A stretch of 23,430 nt of DNA from Collinsella aerofaciens (GCA_014846205.1 RKAY01000164.1:1-23430); one strand, 5' to 3'; positions 1 through 9,127 are shown, numbered from the stretch's first letter. Numbers and translations are program-made. The notes: generated by a model not told the origin, from the sequence alone.

Positions 1-505
1 GTACAAAGTGGTTCTCGGCGGTGCACGGCATATAGTTCACGTTGCTCCATCTGCCGTTCTCAAGCACTCCGGCTCGTCCGCACATCACGTTAGAGTCGAT
101 ATATACCGGGTAGATAGGGTCGGTAACACCTATTGAGTTGTCCCAGCGCACTATCTCGCCGATGTTTCCGGTGTCGCTCTTGGCACCGTCGTTCACGAAT
201 ATCTCGTTAATGTCGAGGTGTATGCTGCGCGGTGCAAAGTCGTTCTTAACTATCGCTTCGCGCAGAAAGTCGTATCCGCGTTCGGGTCCGTATCCCCTGA
301 ATGTGGCTTTTCGGGCCATCTCGTCCACGGCTTCGTGCATTGCCTCTATCACAGCCGGGCAGAGGGGCTGTGTTACGTCTCCTATGCCGAGGCTTATTAC
401 TCGTACTTGGGGGTGCGAAACCTTGAAGGCATTAACCTTCTTGGCGATGTCTGCAAACAGATAATTGTTCGACAGCTTCAGAAAGTGTTCGTTTACTAAG
501 GCCAT
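1..505 (-). CDS. dapL: LL-diaminopimelate aminotransferase, N-terminal part (cut by window edge)
   Basis: PLP-dependent enzyme that converts tetrahydrodipicolinate plus glutamate directly to LL-diaminopimelate in the short lysine/peptidoglycan precursor route; cytoplasmic. The minus-strand frame opens with ATG at 503-505 and runs off the window after 168 residues, against about 410 for the full family. The start MALVNEHFLKLSNNYLF, the stretch VISLGIGDVTQPLCPA (about residues 37-52), FRGYGPERGYDFLREAI and NDGAKSDTGNIGEI are hallmark DapL segments that bind the substrate and PLP phosphate; the catalytic lysine lies beyond the edge. It sits directly downstream of a dapF C-terminus on the same strand, the usual Bacteroidetes dapF-dapL arrangement. 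Codon use (many ATA, AGC, ACA) differs sharply from genes after position 1012. Confidence 0.93.
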   Translation of the reverse strand, partial: MALVNEHFLKLSNNYLFADIAKKVNAFKVSHPQVRVISLGIGDVTQPLCPAVIEAMHEAVDEMARKATFRGYGPERGYDFLREAIVKNDFAPRSIHLDINEIFVNDGAKSDTGNIGEIVRWDNSIGVTDPIYPVYIDSNVMCGRAGVLENGRWSNVNYMPCTAENHFV

Positions 506-529
506 ATATTTAATGTTGAATGTTGGTTT

Positions 530-587
530 TTGAATTTTGAGTTATCGGCTTTGCCGGTTTGTTGGATGTTGTAAACTCAAAGTTCAA
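530..587. repeat. Inverted repeat in the dapF-dapL spacer
   Basis: TTGAATTTTGAGTT at 530-543 pairs with AACTCAAAGTTCAA at 574-587 with one mismatch, giving a 14 bp stem around a 30 nt loop. It lies between the dapF stop (589-591) and the dapL start (505). It could be an attenuating or processing hairpin in the dicistronic message. There is no clear U-tract, so I do not call it a terminator. Confidence 0.5.
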
Positions 588-588
588 A

Positions 589-870
589 TTAGGACAACTC
601 TATTTCTCCTTCGAATACGAAAGCCGCCGGGCCCGTCATATACACGTGTCCGTCGTTCTCGTTCCATTCTATATGCAACGTTCCGCCGTCCATGGCGATG
701 TTGCTCTTGCGTGTGGCTCTGCCCGTAAGCGCTGCCGCCACGGCTGTGGCGCAGGCCCCGGTGCCGCAAGCCATTGTTATCCCGCTGCCCCGCTCCCATA
801 CTCTGGTGCGTATGTTGCCGTTGGGCATTACTTGGGCAAACTCTTTGTTGCAACGCTCTGGGAAGGCTGC
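589..870 (-). pseudogene. dapF: Diaminopimelate epimerase, C-terminal fragment
   Basis: DapF interconverts LL- and meso-diaminopimelate with a two-cysteine mechanism. The minus-strand frame ends at the TAA at 589-591 and carries the C-terminal domain: [16 protein letters not shown], the conserved TRVWERGSG, and the active-site motif ACGTGACATA with the second catalytic cysteine. Reading upstream, DapF similarity stops around 862-872, where the plus strand begins to encode an earlier part of DapF. About half the protein is therefore missing: the N-terminal domain and the region around the GNPH motif. An in-frame ATG near 978 exists only because the frame reads through the joined DNA. The break looks like an assembly or amplification artefact rather than natural decay, because the remaining motifs are intact. 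Confidence 0.85.
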
Positions 871-871
871 G

Positions 872-1012
872 TCGCGCTGCATAGGCAAGTATCTGTACGA
901 GAAGGGACTGACCGACAAAACGTCCATACGTCTGCAAACCCTGTCTGGCGTAAAGACGCTGGAGCTGCACCTCGACATATATAATAAGGTGGAGAGCGTT
1001 ACGGTGGATATG
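872..1012 (+). pseudogene. dapF: Diaminopimelate epimerase, internal fragment in inverted orientation
   Basis: The plus strand encodes [20 protein letters not shown] and continues through [12 protein letters not shown] and VESVTVDM. This matches the DapF segment that follows the first catalytic cysteine (usually GNGxRCxGKYxYExGLTxKT ... VxVDMGxP). It is about 47 residues long, has no start or stop of its own, and faces the C-terminal fragment on the opposite strand. After the VDM codons (ending 1012) the frame continues without interruption into an ABC permease, so both ends are artificial joins. AT-rich codons such as those at 977-987 match the first kilobase and not the sequence that follows. 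Confidence 0.8.
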
Positions 1013-1753
1013 CTTGCTCCGGTGTTTCACAACCCGGCCGCCCTTGCCGACCCGGAGGCGGTTGCGCGCGCCCTGTCGCTCGAGGGCGGAACCCGTCGCG
1101 TGAGCCTGACACGTGCCACGCCCGATGGCACGGTCATCTACTACTACGCACTCTTTGGCCTGGTCGCGATGATGTCTGCCGAGTTTGCCGCTTTGAGCGT
1201 CGTCGACCTGCAGCCCAATCTGTCGGGCCTTGGCGCGCGCCGCTGCGTGGGCGGCCTTTCCAAGACGGCGTCGCTGGCCGGCATCTTTGTCGGCTCGTGG
1301 CTGGTTTCCTTTGCCTCGATGGCGGTCGCGATTGGCTACGTGCGCCTGGTCGTGGGCGTCGACTTCGGCGGGCGTGAGGGGCTGTGCCTCGTGGGCGGCG
1401 CTGCTTCCGCGCTTGCCGCGACGGGCCTGGGCCTTTTTGTGGGCACGCTTCCCGTTAAGGGCGGCAAGGCGTCCAAGTCGGGCATCCTCACGGGCTTTGC
1501 CACCACGTGCGCCCTGTTCGCCGGCCTCTACGGCGAGCCGGCGATGGCGCTTGCCGACGACGTCGCCCGCGCCTGCCCGGCCGAGTGTTGGCTCAACCCC
1601 GTCAAGCTCATCTGCGACATGTTCAACCGTCTGTATTTCTTTGAGGATCTGGGGCCCTTTGCCGTTCGCGCCGGCGCGCTGGTCCTTATGGCGCTGCTGT
1701 TCGTCGCCGCCGCTACGCTGATCTTTGGAAGGAGCCGCTATGAGCACCTTTAA
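1013..1753 (+). CDS. ABC-2 type transporter permease, C-terminal part (5' end lost at a junction)
   Basis: A membrane protein fragment of about 246 residues whose first half is missing. The remaining part has several hydrophobic segments: around [58 protein letters not shown], a further one after SKSGILTGF, and a last near the C-terminus. These fit the ABC2_membrane family that exports drugs, lipids or peptides together with a separate ATPase. The stop is at 1751-1753. The next gene starts inside it at 1740, so the two permeases are translationally coupled and probably form a heterodimer. Their ATPase would be expected upstream, in the part lost at the junction. The apparent ATG at 692 belongs to antisense dapF DNA and is not a real start. 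Confidence 0.75.
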   Translation, partial: LAPVFHNPAALADPEAVARALSLEGGTRRVSLTRATPDGTVIYYYALFGLVAMMSAEFAALSVVDLQPNLSGLGARRCVGGLSKTASLAGIFVGSWLVSFASMAVAIGYVRLVVGVDFGGREGLCLVGGAASALAATGLGLFVGTLPVKGGKASKSGILTGFATTCALFAGLYGEPAMALADDVARACPAECWLNPVKLICDMFNRLYFFEDLGPFAVRAGALVLMALLFVAAATLIFGRSRYEHL

Positions 1754-2945
1754 GACCGCGCTTCGCATGGCGCTCGCGCACCCGTTCTACCTGCTCATCT
1801 ATACGGTGTTCATTTCGCTCATGGGTGTGTTCATTGCTGCCTCGGTGAGCTGGAACTCGTCGCAGCTCACCGAGTACAAGCCCTATGACGCCAACGTGAT
1901 CGTGGTCGACCGCGACGACAGCGGTCTTTCGCGGGCGCTTACCAAGCACCTGGGCTCGCGCTTTGACCTGGTCACGGGCGTCGGCGACGACGCGTACGAC
2001 CTTGCGGGTGCGCTCTCCAAGAGCAACAGCGCCAAGGGTAGCGCCGACTGCGTGTTCTTTATCCCGGAGGGGTTCGAGGACGACCTTGTCGCGGCCGCCC
2101 GTGCGGGGGAGGCCCTGCCCAAGCTCGATGTGACCTACGGCTCCGGCACTATGGCGGCGGCGCTCTCGTCTGCCGAGGCCTCACGCTGGATCTCGCTCGC
2201 GGGCGCCGCGGCGGCGCTTGAGCCAGCTGCCTCCAACGGTGGCGTTGCCAAGGCGGCCGAGCATGCGGTCGCCAAGCGCGCCGAGGTCCAGATCGAGCAG
2301 GTTAAGGTTAACTCGACTGCCGCCGCCACGCTCGAGTCGTACTTCAACTTTGGCGCGTACGCGATTATCTCGTCGGTCATCGTGTCGGTGGGACTGGTGT
2401 TTTCGGGCATGAACGAGCCCGAGCGCGTGCGCCGCATGGAGGCCGGCCCGGTCTCCGAGCGCCAGCGTTCGCTTGCCGTGTTCGCGGCTGCTGCGGTGCT
2501 CACCGTCTGCATCTGGTTTGTGTCGAGCATGATGGGTGTCGTGGGCTTTGCCGGCGCGGTCGCCGAGGTCGGCGTGGGGCGCGTGTGCCTGGCGCTGGCG
2601 GCAACGTTTGCCCTGGCGTGCACGCCGCTGGCCGTTGGCTTTACGCTGTCGAGCCTGGGCGCGCGCGAGGAGCTGCTCAACGGTGTGGGCAACTTGCTCG
2701 GCTTGCTCATGACGTTTTTGGGCGGCGCCTGGATGCCATTGTCGCTGATGGGTCCGGCCGTGCAGACGGCGGCGCACTTTGTGCCGACGTATTGGGTGAG
2801 CGACGCGATCGGCAAGGCGCTTGCCTCGGACCTGACGTCTGCCGCGCTGGGCGACATCGCCTGCGACCTGGGCGTCACCGTGCTCTTTGCCGCCGCCATC
2901 GCCGCCGTAGGCCTAGCCCTCGCCCACAACAAATCCCACGCCTAG
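1740..2945 (+). CDS. ABC-2 type transporter permease
   Basis: A 401-residue inner-membrane protein, full length. The first transmembrane helix is at about residues 14-37, followed by an extracytoplasmic domain of roughly 165 residues, then five hydrophobic segments near 205-222, 248-275, 281-305, 318-337 and 377-396. This one-plus-five layout with a large loop after helix 1 is typical of ABC2_membrane_3 (YhgE/Pip-related or drug-export) permeases. I chose the ATG at 1740 because GGAAGG (1727-1732) lies at good distance; an in-frame TTG at 1725 has no such site. It overlaps the upstream permease by 14 bases. The substrate cannot be told from the sequence. Confidence 0.82.
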   Translation: MSTFKTALRMALAHPFYLLIYTVFISLMGVFIAASVSWNSSQLTEYKPYDANVIVVDRDDSGLSRALTKHLGSRFDLVTGVGDDAYDLAGALSKSNSAKGSADCVFFIPEGFEDDLVAAARAGEALPKLDVTYGSGTMAAALSSAEASRWISLAGAAAALEPAASNGGVAKAAEHAVAKRAEVQIEQVKVNSTAAATLESYFNFGAYAIISSVIVSVGLVFSGMNEPERVRRMEAGPVSERQRSLAVFAAAAVLTVCIWFVSSMMGVVGFAGAVAEVGVGRVCLALAATFALACTPLAVGFTLSSLGAREELLNGVGNLLGLLMTFLGGAWMPLSLMGPAVQTAAHFVPTYWVSDAIGKALASDLTSAALGDIACDLGVTVLFAAAIAAVGLALAHNKSHA

Positions 2946-2959
2946 CCACAACCCGTCAC

Positions 2960-2983
2960 TTGGGGACGTTCCTTTCCTGCCGG
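2960..2983 (-). repeat. GGAACGTCCC-type repeat module
   Basis: Read on the minus strand this contains CCGGCAGGAAAGGAACGTCC followed by CCA. The same module occurs on the plus strand at 6628-6648 and in a degraded form at 18996-19039. It lies directly beside the palindrome at 2988-3047, as a similar pair does downstream of 6532. Confidence 0.65.
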
Positions 2984-2987
2984 GACC

Positions 2988-3047
2988 ACTCATTGGGGAC
3001 AGACTTAAATGAGCGATTTCACTCATTTAAGTCTGTCCCCAATGAGT
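2988..3047. repeat. Perfect 26 bp palindromic intergenic repeat
   Basis: Left arm 2988-3013 begins ACTCATTGGGGACAGACTTA. Right arm 3022-3047 is its exact reverse complement, around an 8 nt loop. Single right-arm copies occur at 6668-6694 and, diverged, at 6701-6727 and 15114-15140. The form resembles REP elements mobilised by RAYT-type transposases, but no such transposase is in this window. It could also slow transcription downstream of the permease stop at 2945; it has no U-tract. Confidence 0.8.
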
Positions 3048-3074
3048 AGGTTGGAAAAAAGTCGCGCCTGACGC

Positions 3075-3102
3075 TTAAAAATAGTTCGCCTGGGTTTACT
3101 AT
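3075..3102 (+). promoter_or_regulatory. Possible promoter for the ABC exporter pair
   Basis: TTAAAA (3075-3080) and TACTAT (3097-3102) are separated by 16 bp and sit in a locally AT-rich stretch about 40 bp before the ATPase start. The -35 match is poor, so this is only a candidate. Confidence 0.3.
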
Positions 3103-3143
3103 TAGCCTAGAAAAGTAGCAGAAGGCTAACAACGGGGGATAGC

Positions 3144-3857
<714 letters not shown>

Positions 3858-3865
3858 GCGGCGTC

Positions 3866-6532
3866 ATGACACCTCTCGCAAAACGTCTCCCGCGCGAGCT
3901 GTGCCGCAATATCGGCAAGTACCTGGGCATCTTTTTGCTTATGTGCGGGAGCATCGCTCTCACCTCGGGCTTTTTGCTCGCGGCGCATTCCATCGGTTGC
4001 CTTATCGACGACATGCGCGATGCGTACACGATTGAGGACGGCCGCGTGACCACCTCCTTCGAGGCTACCGACGACCAGCTCAAGGCAGCCGAGGATGCAG
4101 CCGACGACGTCGGCGGCGTCACGCTCTACAAGAATTTCTCCATCGACGCCATCATCAAAAAGACCGCCGGCGACGACGGCACCAAGCGCACGCTGCGCAC
4201 CTATGCGCACCGCACCAAGGTCGATATCGCGTCCTACTGTGAGGGCAGGCAGCCCAAGACAGACGATGAGGTGGCCATCGACCGCGTCTTTGCCGCCAAT
4301 AACGACCTCGCCATCGGCGATAAGGTCGAGCTCGAGGGGCGCACCTACACCATCTGCGGCATCATGACGCAGCCCGATAGCCAGGCGCTGTTCCTCAACA
4401 ATTCGGACTTTACGGTGAACACCATCACCTATGGTGTTGCCGAGGTCACCGACGCCGGCTTTGCCGCGCTTGAGGACGCCGGCGGCGCGCCTGCCTACAC
4501 CTACTCCTTCACCTTTGCCGATCGCGACCTCCCCACTGCGGATCGCATCGATGCGGAGCAGGATATGGTCGAGGCGCTGACCGATGCCGATGCGCGCGTG
4601 GACGACCTGATCGATGCCGATTCCAATCAGGGCATTGGCTATGCGCGCGACGACGTGGACGGCGACTCCATGATGTGGATGACGCTGCTCAACATTATCA
4701 TCGTGATCATGGCGTTCGTCTTTGTGGTGCTCACCGACGCCACCATCGAGGAGGAGAGCGCCATCATCGGCACACTGCTCGCCAGCGGCTATCGCCGCCG
4801 CGAGATCGTGCTGCACTACCTGGTACTTCCCGCCATCGTGGGCGTGGTCGCGGCGCTTTTGGGCACCGCGCTCGGCGTTGCGTTCTTTACCGAGCCCATG
4901 CGCGGTCTCTACTACGGCTCGTACAGCCTGCCGCCCTTCCAGGTGTACTGGAGCTGGGAGATCTTCGTGAAGTGTGCCGTGGTTCCCGCCGCTGCGCTCA
5001 TTCTCATCACGCTGGTGGGCCTGCTCCGCAAAATGGGCAAGACGCCGCTGGAGTTCCTTCGCCACGAGGCGAGCGGCAAATCGGGTACCAAGCGTGGCCT
5101 GCAGCTGCCGGAGCGCATGGGCTTTGTTTCCCGCTTCCGCCTGCGCGTCTTCCTGCGCAACCTGGGCAACTTCGCCACGCTCTTCGTGGGCATTGCGTTT
5201 GCCTCGCTGCTGCTGCTCTTTGGCCTGGCGATTCTGCCCACGATGACGCACTACGCGGACAACCTCGAGACGAGCCTGGTCGCCGAGCACCAGTACACGC
5301 TCAAGGCGCCGCTGGAGCTCGAGGGCACTGCCGAGGAGCGCGAGCAGTGGTCGGCACTCGAGCGCTTGCAGTCGGTTGACGGCGCGCTGCTTTCTGCCGC
5401 CCAGGATGCCGATGACGAGCTTGACGACGCGGCCGATGCGGCGCAGACGGCAGCCGATGCCGCGACCGCATCTCCGTCTGCCGAGAGCCTGACCGCAGCG
5501 CAGGATGCGCTTGCCAAGGTCCAGGACAAGAAGGATGCGCTCTACGCGCGCCTCGACGGCCTGGCCGATGCCCTCGGCTGCAACCGCGACGAGGCCATCG
5601 ATCTGATCGACAAGGCCTCTAAGATCGACACTGACAACGACGATATCCACCCGGTCAATACGACCGACAACGGCGCGGGCGCAATCGCGCAGGCCGAGAA
5701 ATATGCCGTTTACCAGCTGCAGTACGACCGTGGCGACGGTAATGGCGAGGAGACGATTTCTGTCTACGGCATCTCGCCCGATTCGCGCTATTGGAAAGAT
5801 CTCAACGTCGGCGATGGGAGCGTCGTCTTTGGCGGCGGTCTGCTCGATAAGTTTGGCTGGAGCGAGGGCCAGAAGGTCACGCTCAGCGACAAGTACGAGG
5901 GCGAGCATTATTCCCTTGAGTACGCGGGCAAGGACTGTGCCTGGGGCTCCAAGTCGGACATGAACATCTATATGAGTATCGACGACTTTAACGAGCTGTT
6001 CGACAACGATGCCGCCTACTTTAACGGCTATGTGAGCGACGAGAAGCTCGACCTCGACGCGCGTTACTTTGCCGGCGACACCACGTCCGACGACATGCGC
6101 GCCGTGGGCGACCAGTTCATCGGCATGATGAGCAAAATGATCGGCATGATGGTCGGGCTCGCGGTGTTTATCTTCCTGCTGTTTATGTACCTGCTGACCA
6201 AGGCTGTGATCGACCACAGCGCCCGTTCGATCAGCTACATGAAAGTCTTTGGCTATCGCGATAGCGAGATCTCGCATCTGTACATCCGCTCGATCACGCT
6301 GTGCGTGGCGGCGTCGCTTGTGCTGAGCCTTCCGGTGATCATCGGCTCGCTCACGGCCATCTTCCGCTCGATGCTGCTCGCCTACAACGGCAATATCGAG
6401 ATCTACGTGCCCGCTTGGTCCATGGCTGCATGCGTCGGCATTGGCTTTGCGACCTACCTGGTCGTGGCGCTGCTACACACGCGCTCTATCAAGCGCGTCA
6501 GCCTGGCCGAAGCCCTCAAGGTGCAAGAGTAG
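3866..6532 (+). CDS. FtsX/MacB-type ABC transporter permease
   Basis: An 888-residue permease. A first helix lies at about residues 18-43, then an extracytoplasmic domain to about 268, three helices at about 272-295, 313-340 and 368-390 (first FtsX domain), a fifth near 435-458, a second extracytoplasmic region to about 757, and three helices at about 760-783, 808-832 and 851-875 (second FtsX domain). The second extracytoplasmic region includes an alanine- and aspartate-rich, probably coiled-coil stretch at about 510-580. Two FtsX domains in one chain let it work with a single ATPase dimer, as in BceB-like or large DUF214 permeases. The start chosen is ATG 3866, 8 bases after the ATPase stop; the open frame extends upstream to 3797 but only in another frame of the ATPase gene. 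Repeats begin immediately after its stop. Confidence 0.88.
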   Translation: MTPLAKRLPRELCRNIGKYLGIFLLMCGSIALTSGFLLAAHSIGCLIDDMRDAYTIEDGRVTTSFEATDDQLKAAEDAADDVGGVTLYKNFSIDAIIKKTAGDDGTKRTLRTYAHRTKVDIASYCEGRQPKTDDEVAIDRVFAANNDLAIGDKVELEGRTYTICGIMTQPDSQALFLNNSDFTVNTITYGVAEVTDAGFAALEDAGGAPAYTYSFTFADRDLPTADRIDAEQDMVEALTDADARVDDLIDADSNQGIGYARDDVDGDSMMWMTLLNIIIVIMAFVFVVLTDATIEEESAIIGTLLASGYRRREIVLHYLVLPAIVGVVAALLGTALGVAFFTEPMRGLYYGSYSLPPFQVYWSWEIFVKCAVVPAAALILITLVGLLRKMGKTPLEFLRHEASGKSGTKRGLQLPERMGFVSRFRLRVFLRNLGNFATLFVGIAFASLLLLFGLAILPTMTHYADNLETSLVAEHQYTLKAPLELEGTAEEREQWSALERLQSVDGALLSAAQDADDELDDAADAAQTAADAATASPSAESLTAAQDALAKVQDKKDALYARLDGLADALGCNRDEAIDLIDKASKIDTDNDDIHPVNTTDNGAGAIAQAEKYAVYQLQYDRGDGNGEETISVYGISPDSRYWKDLNVGDGSVVFGGGLLDKFGWSEGQKVTLSDKYEGEHYSLEYAGKDCAWGSKSDMNIYMSIDDFNELFDNDAAYFNGYVSDEKLDLDARYFAGDTTSDDMRAVGDQFIGMMSKMIGMMVGLAVFIFLLFMYLLTKAVIDHSARSISYMKVFGYRDSEISHLYIRSITLCVAASLVLSLPVIIGSLTAIFRSMLLAYNGNIEIYVPAWSMAACVGIGFATYLVVALLHTRSIKRVSLAEALKVQE

Positions 6533-6561
6533 CCATTGGGGACGGTCTTAAACGACTAGTC

Positions 6562-6624
6562 GTTGGGGACAGTCTTTGCCGATTCGCCGGCTCGCCGGCC
6601 GGGCTGGCAAGGACTGTCCCCAAC
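6562..6624. repeat. Hairpin repeat of the GGGGAC family
   Basis: GTTGGGGACAGTCTTTGCC (6562-6580) pairs with GGCAAGGACTGTCCCCAAC (6606-6624) with one mismatch; the loop is GC-rich. A single-stranded form would give a 19 bp stem just downstream of the permease stop at 6532. It belongs with the palindromes at 2988-3047 and the half-copies that follow. Confidence 0.75.
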
Positions 6625-6627
6625 TGC

Positions 6628-6727
6628 CGGCAGGAAAGGAACGTCCCTAGCTGCCAGGTGGCGAGGCACTCATTTAAGTCTGTCCCCAATGAGTGGTTTC
6701 AGTCATTTAAGTACGTCCCCAATGAGT
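6628..6727. repeat. Cluster of three GGGGAC-family repeat modules
   Basis: 6628-6648 repeats the GGAAAGGAACGTCCC module seen inverted at 2960-2983. 6668-6694 is an exact copy of the right arm of the 2988-3047 palindrome, with one extra 5' base. 6701-6727 is a diverged copy (GTACGTCCCC in place of GTCTGTCCCC). Such head-to-tail clusters are typical of REP-like elements. Together with the hairpin at 6562-6624 they fill most of the 290 bp gap between genes. Confidence 0.7.
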
Positions 6728-6749
6728 GCCTAACGACTCGGTGTTGCGC

Positions 6750-6780
6750 TTGACTTCGACCCTACTTCAACGGGTACCAT
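6750..6780 (+). promoter_or_regulatory. Possible promoter for the DUF362 gene
   Basis: TTGACT (6750-6755) and TACCAT (6775-6780) are 19 bp apart, longer than ideal. The pair lies just past the repeat cluster and 44 bp before the start codon. Confidence 0.35.
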
Positions 6781-6823
6781 CCTCTTATGTCTGTAACGCC
6801 ATATAGACCGAGGGGATAGATCT

Positions 6824-8029
6824 ATGACCGCAACTGCACCCGCAGCACCCGCTAAGGTGTACTTCACCAACCTGCGCACGCATGCTCGCGAGAGCCAGCT
6901 CGACAAACTCAAGCGCCTCATTCGCCGCGCCGGTATCGAGCAGATCGACTTTGAGAACAAGTTCGTTGCCATCAAGATTCACTTTGGCGAGCTGGGCAAT
7001 CTGAGCTTTTTGCGCCCCAACTACGCCCGCGCCGTCGCGGATGTCGTCAAGGAGCTGGGCGGCAAGCCCTTCCTCACCGACTGCAACACGCTCTATGTCG
7101 GCAGCCGCAAAAACGCGCTCGAGCACATCGACACCGCTTATCAGAACGGCTTTACCCCGTATGCCACGGGTTGCCAGATCATCATCGCCGACGGCCTCAA
7201 GGGCACCGACGAGGCACTCGTTCCGGTCGAGGGCGGCGAGTACGTGCGCGAGGCAAAGATCGGCCAGGCACTCATGGACGCCGACATCGTGATCAGCCTC
7301 ACGCACTTTAAGGGTCATGAGCAGGCCGGTTTTGGCGGTGCCATGAAGAACCTGGGCATGGGAGGCGGCAGCCGTGCCGGCAAGATGGAGCAGCATGCCG
7401 CCGGCAAGCCGAGCGTCGATACCACCAACTGCGTAGGTTGCCGTGCCTGCGAGAAGATTTGCGCGCACGGCGCCATCACGTTTGATGGTACGCGTGAGCG
7501 CGAGCTTGCCAACGGCAGCACCCGCACGGTTCACGTGGCTACCATCGACCACGATCGCTGCGTGGGCTGCGGACGCTGCATTGCGGCGTGCAACCAGGAC
7601 TGCATCAAGCCCGACTATGACGCCGCGGCCGACGTACTCAACTACAAGATCGCCGAGTACACCAAGGCCATCGTCGACGGCCGCCCGAGCTTCCACATCT
7701 CGCTCGCCATGGACATCAGCCCTAACTGCGATTGCCATCCCGAAAACGACACGCCTATCGTTAACGATATCGGCATGTTCGCGAGCTTCGACCCGGTCGC
7801 CATCGACCAGGCCTGCGCCGATGCCGTCATGGCATCGGAGCCGCTGCCCAACACCGAGCTCACCGATAGCGCCGCCAAGATGGAGCATAACCACGAGCAC
7901 CTGGAGGGCGAGCAGGCGCGTGACCCCTTCTGCATCACGCATCCCGACACCGACTGGCGCGCGTGCATCGCGCATGCCGAGAAGATCGGCCTGGGCACGA
8001 GCAAGTACGAGCTCATCGAGGTCAAATAG
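6824..8029 (+). CDS. DUF362 domain protein with two 4Fe-4S ferredoxin clusters
   Basis: A 401-residue cytoplasmic protein with no signal peptide or membrane helix. The DUF362 part spans about residues 10-190 and continues after the insert, with KIHFGELGN (51-59), a TDCNTLY segment (85-91) and THFKGHEQAGFGGAMKNLGMG (160-180). Within it sit two cysteine sets: C203-C206-C209-C213 and C246-C249-C252-C256, plus C260, each the CxxCxxCxxxC spacing of bacterial ferredoxins. The fold is common in anaerobes and is annotated as a [4Fe-4S] protein of unknown electron-transfer role. The second half includes a CDCHPENDTPI stretch (302-312) that may add ligands. The ATG at 6824 follows GAGGGGAT at suitable distance. 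It is monocistronic, ending at a strong bidirectional hairpin. Confidence 0.87.
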   Translation: MTATAPAAPAKVYFTNLRTHARESQLDKLKRLIRRAGIEQIDFENKFVAIKIHFGELGNLSFLRPNYARAVADVVKELGGKPFLTDCNTLYVGSRKNALEHIDTAYQNGFTPYATGCQIIIADGLKGTDEALVPVEGGEYVREAKIGQALMDADIVISLTHFKGHEQAGFGGAMKNLGMGGGSRAGKMEQHAAGKPSVDTTNCVGCRACEKICAHGAITFDGTRERELANGSTRTVHVATIDHDRCVGCGRCIAACNQDCIKPDYDAAADVLNYKIAEYTKAIVDGRPSFHISLAMDISPNCDCHPENDTPIVNDIGMFASFDPVAIDQACADAVMASEPLPNTELTDSAAKMEHNHEHLEGEQARDPFCITHPDTDWRACIAHAEKIGLGTSKYELIEVK

Positions 8030-8076
8030 CGCCTAGCTATTGGACAAAACAAGCGCCTTTGTAGCGTTAGTTGAGC

Positions 8077-8115
8077 AAAAGCCGCCCGCGAGCATAAAGC
8101 TCGCAGGCGGCTTTT
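8077..8115. terminator. Bidirectional rho-independent terminator
   Basis: AAAAGCCGCCCGCGAGC (8077-8093) pairs with GCTCGCAGGCGGCTTTT (8099-8115) around the 5 nt loop ATAAA with one mismatch. The T-run on one strand and A-run on the other serve both the DUF362 gene (plus) and the alpha/beta hydrolase gene (minus), which converge here. Confidence 0.88.
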
Positions 8116-8161
8116 CGGAAGTGCTAGGGCGTCAGATAGATCAGTAAACCGTACTATCTGC

Positions 8162-9127
8162 CTAAAAATACTCGTCGAGGAAGTCGTCGACCGTATTCCA
8201 GTAGAGCTCGGGGTTGACCTGCGCGCTCTTGGCGTGGGTGGCGCCATGGATGGTGAGCTTTTGCTTGACCTTGCTGGCGCACGCGTCGTAGTTTTGGTCG
8301 AGCATGCTGTACGGCACAAAGGTATCCTGGTCGCCGTGGATAAACAGCATGGGGACCGTTGCGTGTTTAAGCTGCTCCACGCTGCTTGCCTCGTGGAAGT
8401 CATAGCCCGCGCGAACGTTGCACACCAGGTTCGCCACATCGAGCAAAGGAAAGCTGGGCAGGCCGAACACGTCCTTGAGCTGCAGAGAAAACTCGTCCCA
8501 AACACTCGTATAACCGCAGTCCTCGATAATGCATTTCACGTTGGACGGCAAAGATTCCCCCGCGACGTTCATGGCGGTTGCCGCACCCATCGACTCGCCA
8601 AAGACCAGGATGCGCGCCTCGGGGTCGGCTTGAACGATTCGCTCGATCCATGCGACGATGTCGAGGCGCTCGGGCCAGCCCATGCCGATATAGTCGCCGC
8701 CGGAGCGCTCGTGGGCGCGAGCGGCGGGTGCGAGTACGTTCATGCCGCGGTCGTGGAATCGTTTGGCGTATCGGGCCATACCGATAGGCTCATCGGTGTA
8801 TCCGTGCAAGCAGACAGCGTAATTGTGTGTGGTCTCTGGGGCGACAAAATACCAAGCGGCAAGCTCGGTCCCGTCATCTGCGGTGAGGCTGCTGCTCTCG
8901 CGGTTCTCTTTAAACCATGCCCGCGCCTCGGTTCCCTCGGCATCCATCTGTTCGCCCTTTTCGGCGTCCTTGCCGTCCTGCATCATCTTCATGGTGTAGG
9001 GGGCGCGAGGGTTCAGGGCAAAGTCGAACAGAAAGTTGCCGGCAAAACCGAGCAGCGCGACAACGAGCACCAGCGCAATAACACCGGCTATCTTAAGTTT
9101 TCGATGGTGATGTGAGCTTTGGTCCAT
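8162..9127 (-). CDS. Membrane-anchored alpha/beta hydrolase (serine aminopeptidase-like)
   Basis: A 321-residue protein. A basic N-terminus and one hydrophobic helix (about residues 12-36) suggest an uncleaved signal anchor with the enzyme outside the membrane. The hydrolase fold shows the oxyanion segment VCLHGYTDEP (105-114), nucleophile elbow GESMG with S179, acid D268 in IHGDQDTFVP and base H298 in IHGATHAKS, so the triad is complete. Layout and length match DUF1100/Hydrolase_4 proteins of the YqkD/BEM46 type, many of which are esterases of unknown substrate. The ATG at 9127 follows GAGGAG at suitable distance on the minus strand. It is divergent from the hemolysin III gene and ends at a shared terminator with DUF362. 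Its role is not predictable beyond ester or amide hydrolysis. Confidence 0.87.
   Translation of the reverse strand: MDQSSHHHRKLKIAGVIALVLVVALLGFAGNFLFDFALNPRAPYTMKMMQDGKDAEKGEQMDAEGTEARAWFKENRESSSLTADDGTELAAWYFVAPETTHNYAVCLHGYTDEPIGMARYAKRFHDRGMNVLAPAARAHERSGGDYIGMGWPERLDIVAWIERIVQADPEARILVFGESMGAATAMNVAGESLPSNVKCIIEDCGYTSVWDEFSLQLKDVFGLPSFPLLDVANLVCNVRAGYDFHEASSVEQLKHATVPMLFIHGDQDTFVPYSMLDQNYDACASKVKQKLTIHGATHAKSAQVNPELYWNTVDDFLDEYF

Noticed and set aside
1..1012. Recent horizontal transfer of dapF-dapL into a Coriobacteriia genome
   Set aside because: The genes are broken and inverted at the boundary and no mobile element is present; a second foreign segment at the other end makes chimeric assembly the simpler explanation.
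692..1753. Continuous 353-codon plus-strand open frame starting at 692
   Set aside because: Its first 60 codons are antisense to the DapF C-terminus and the next 47 encode a DapF fragment; only the part after about 1012 is a permease. The frame is a product of two joins.
584..1768. Long minus-strand open frame opposite the permease fragment
   Set aside because: Arginine-, alanine- and glycine-rich with no family motifs, and it crosses both chimeric joins; a shadow of GC-rich coding DNA.
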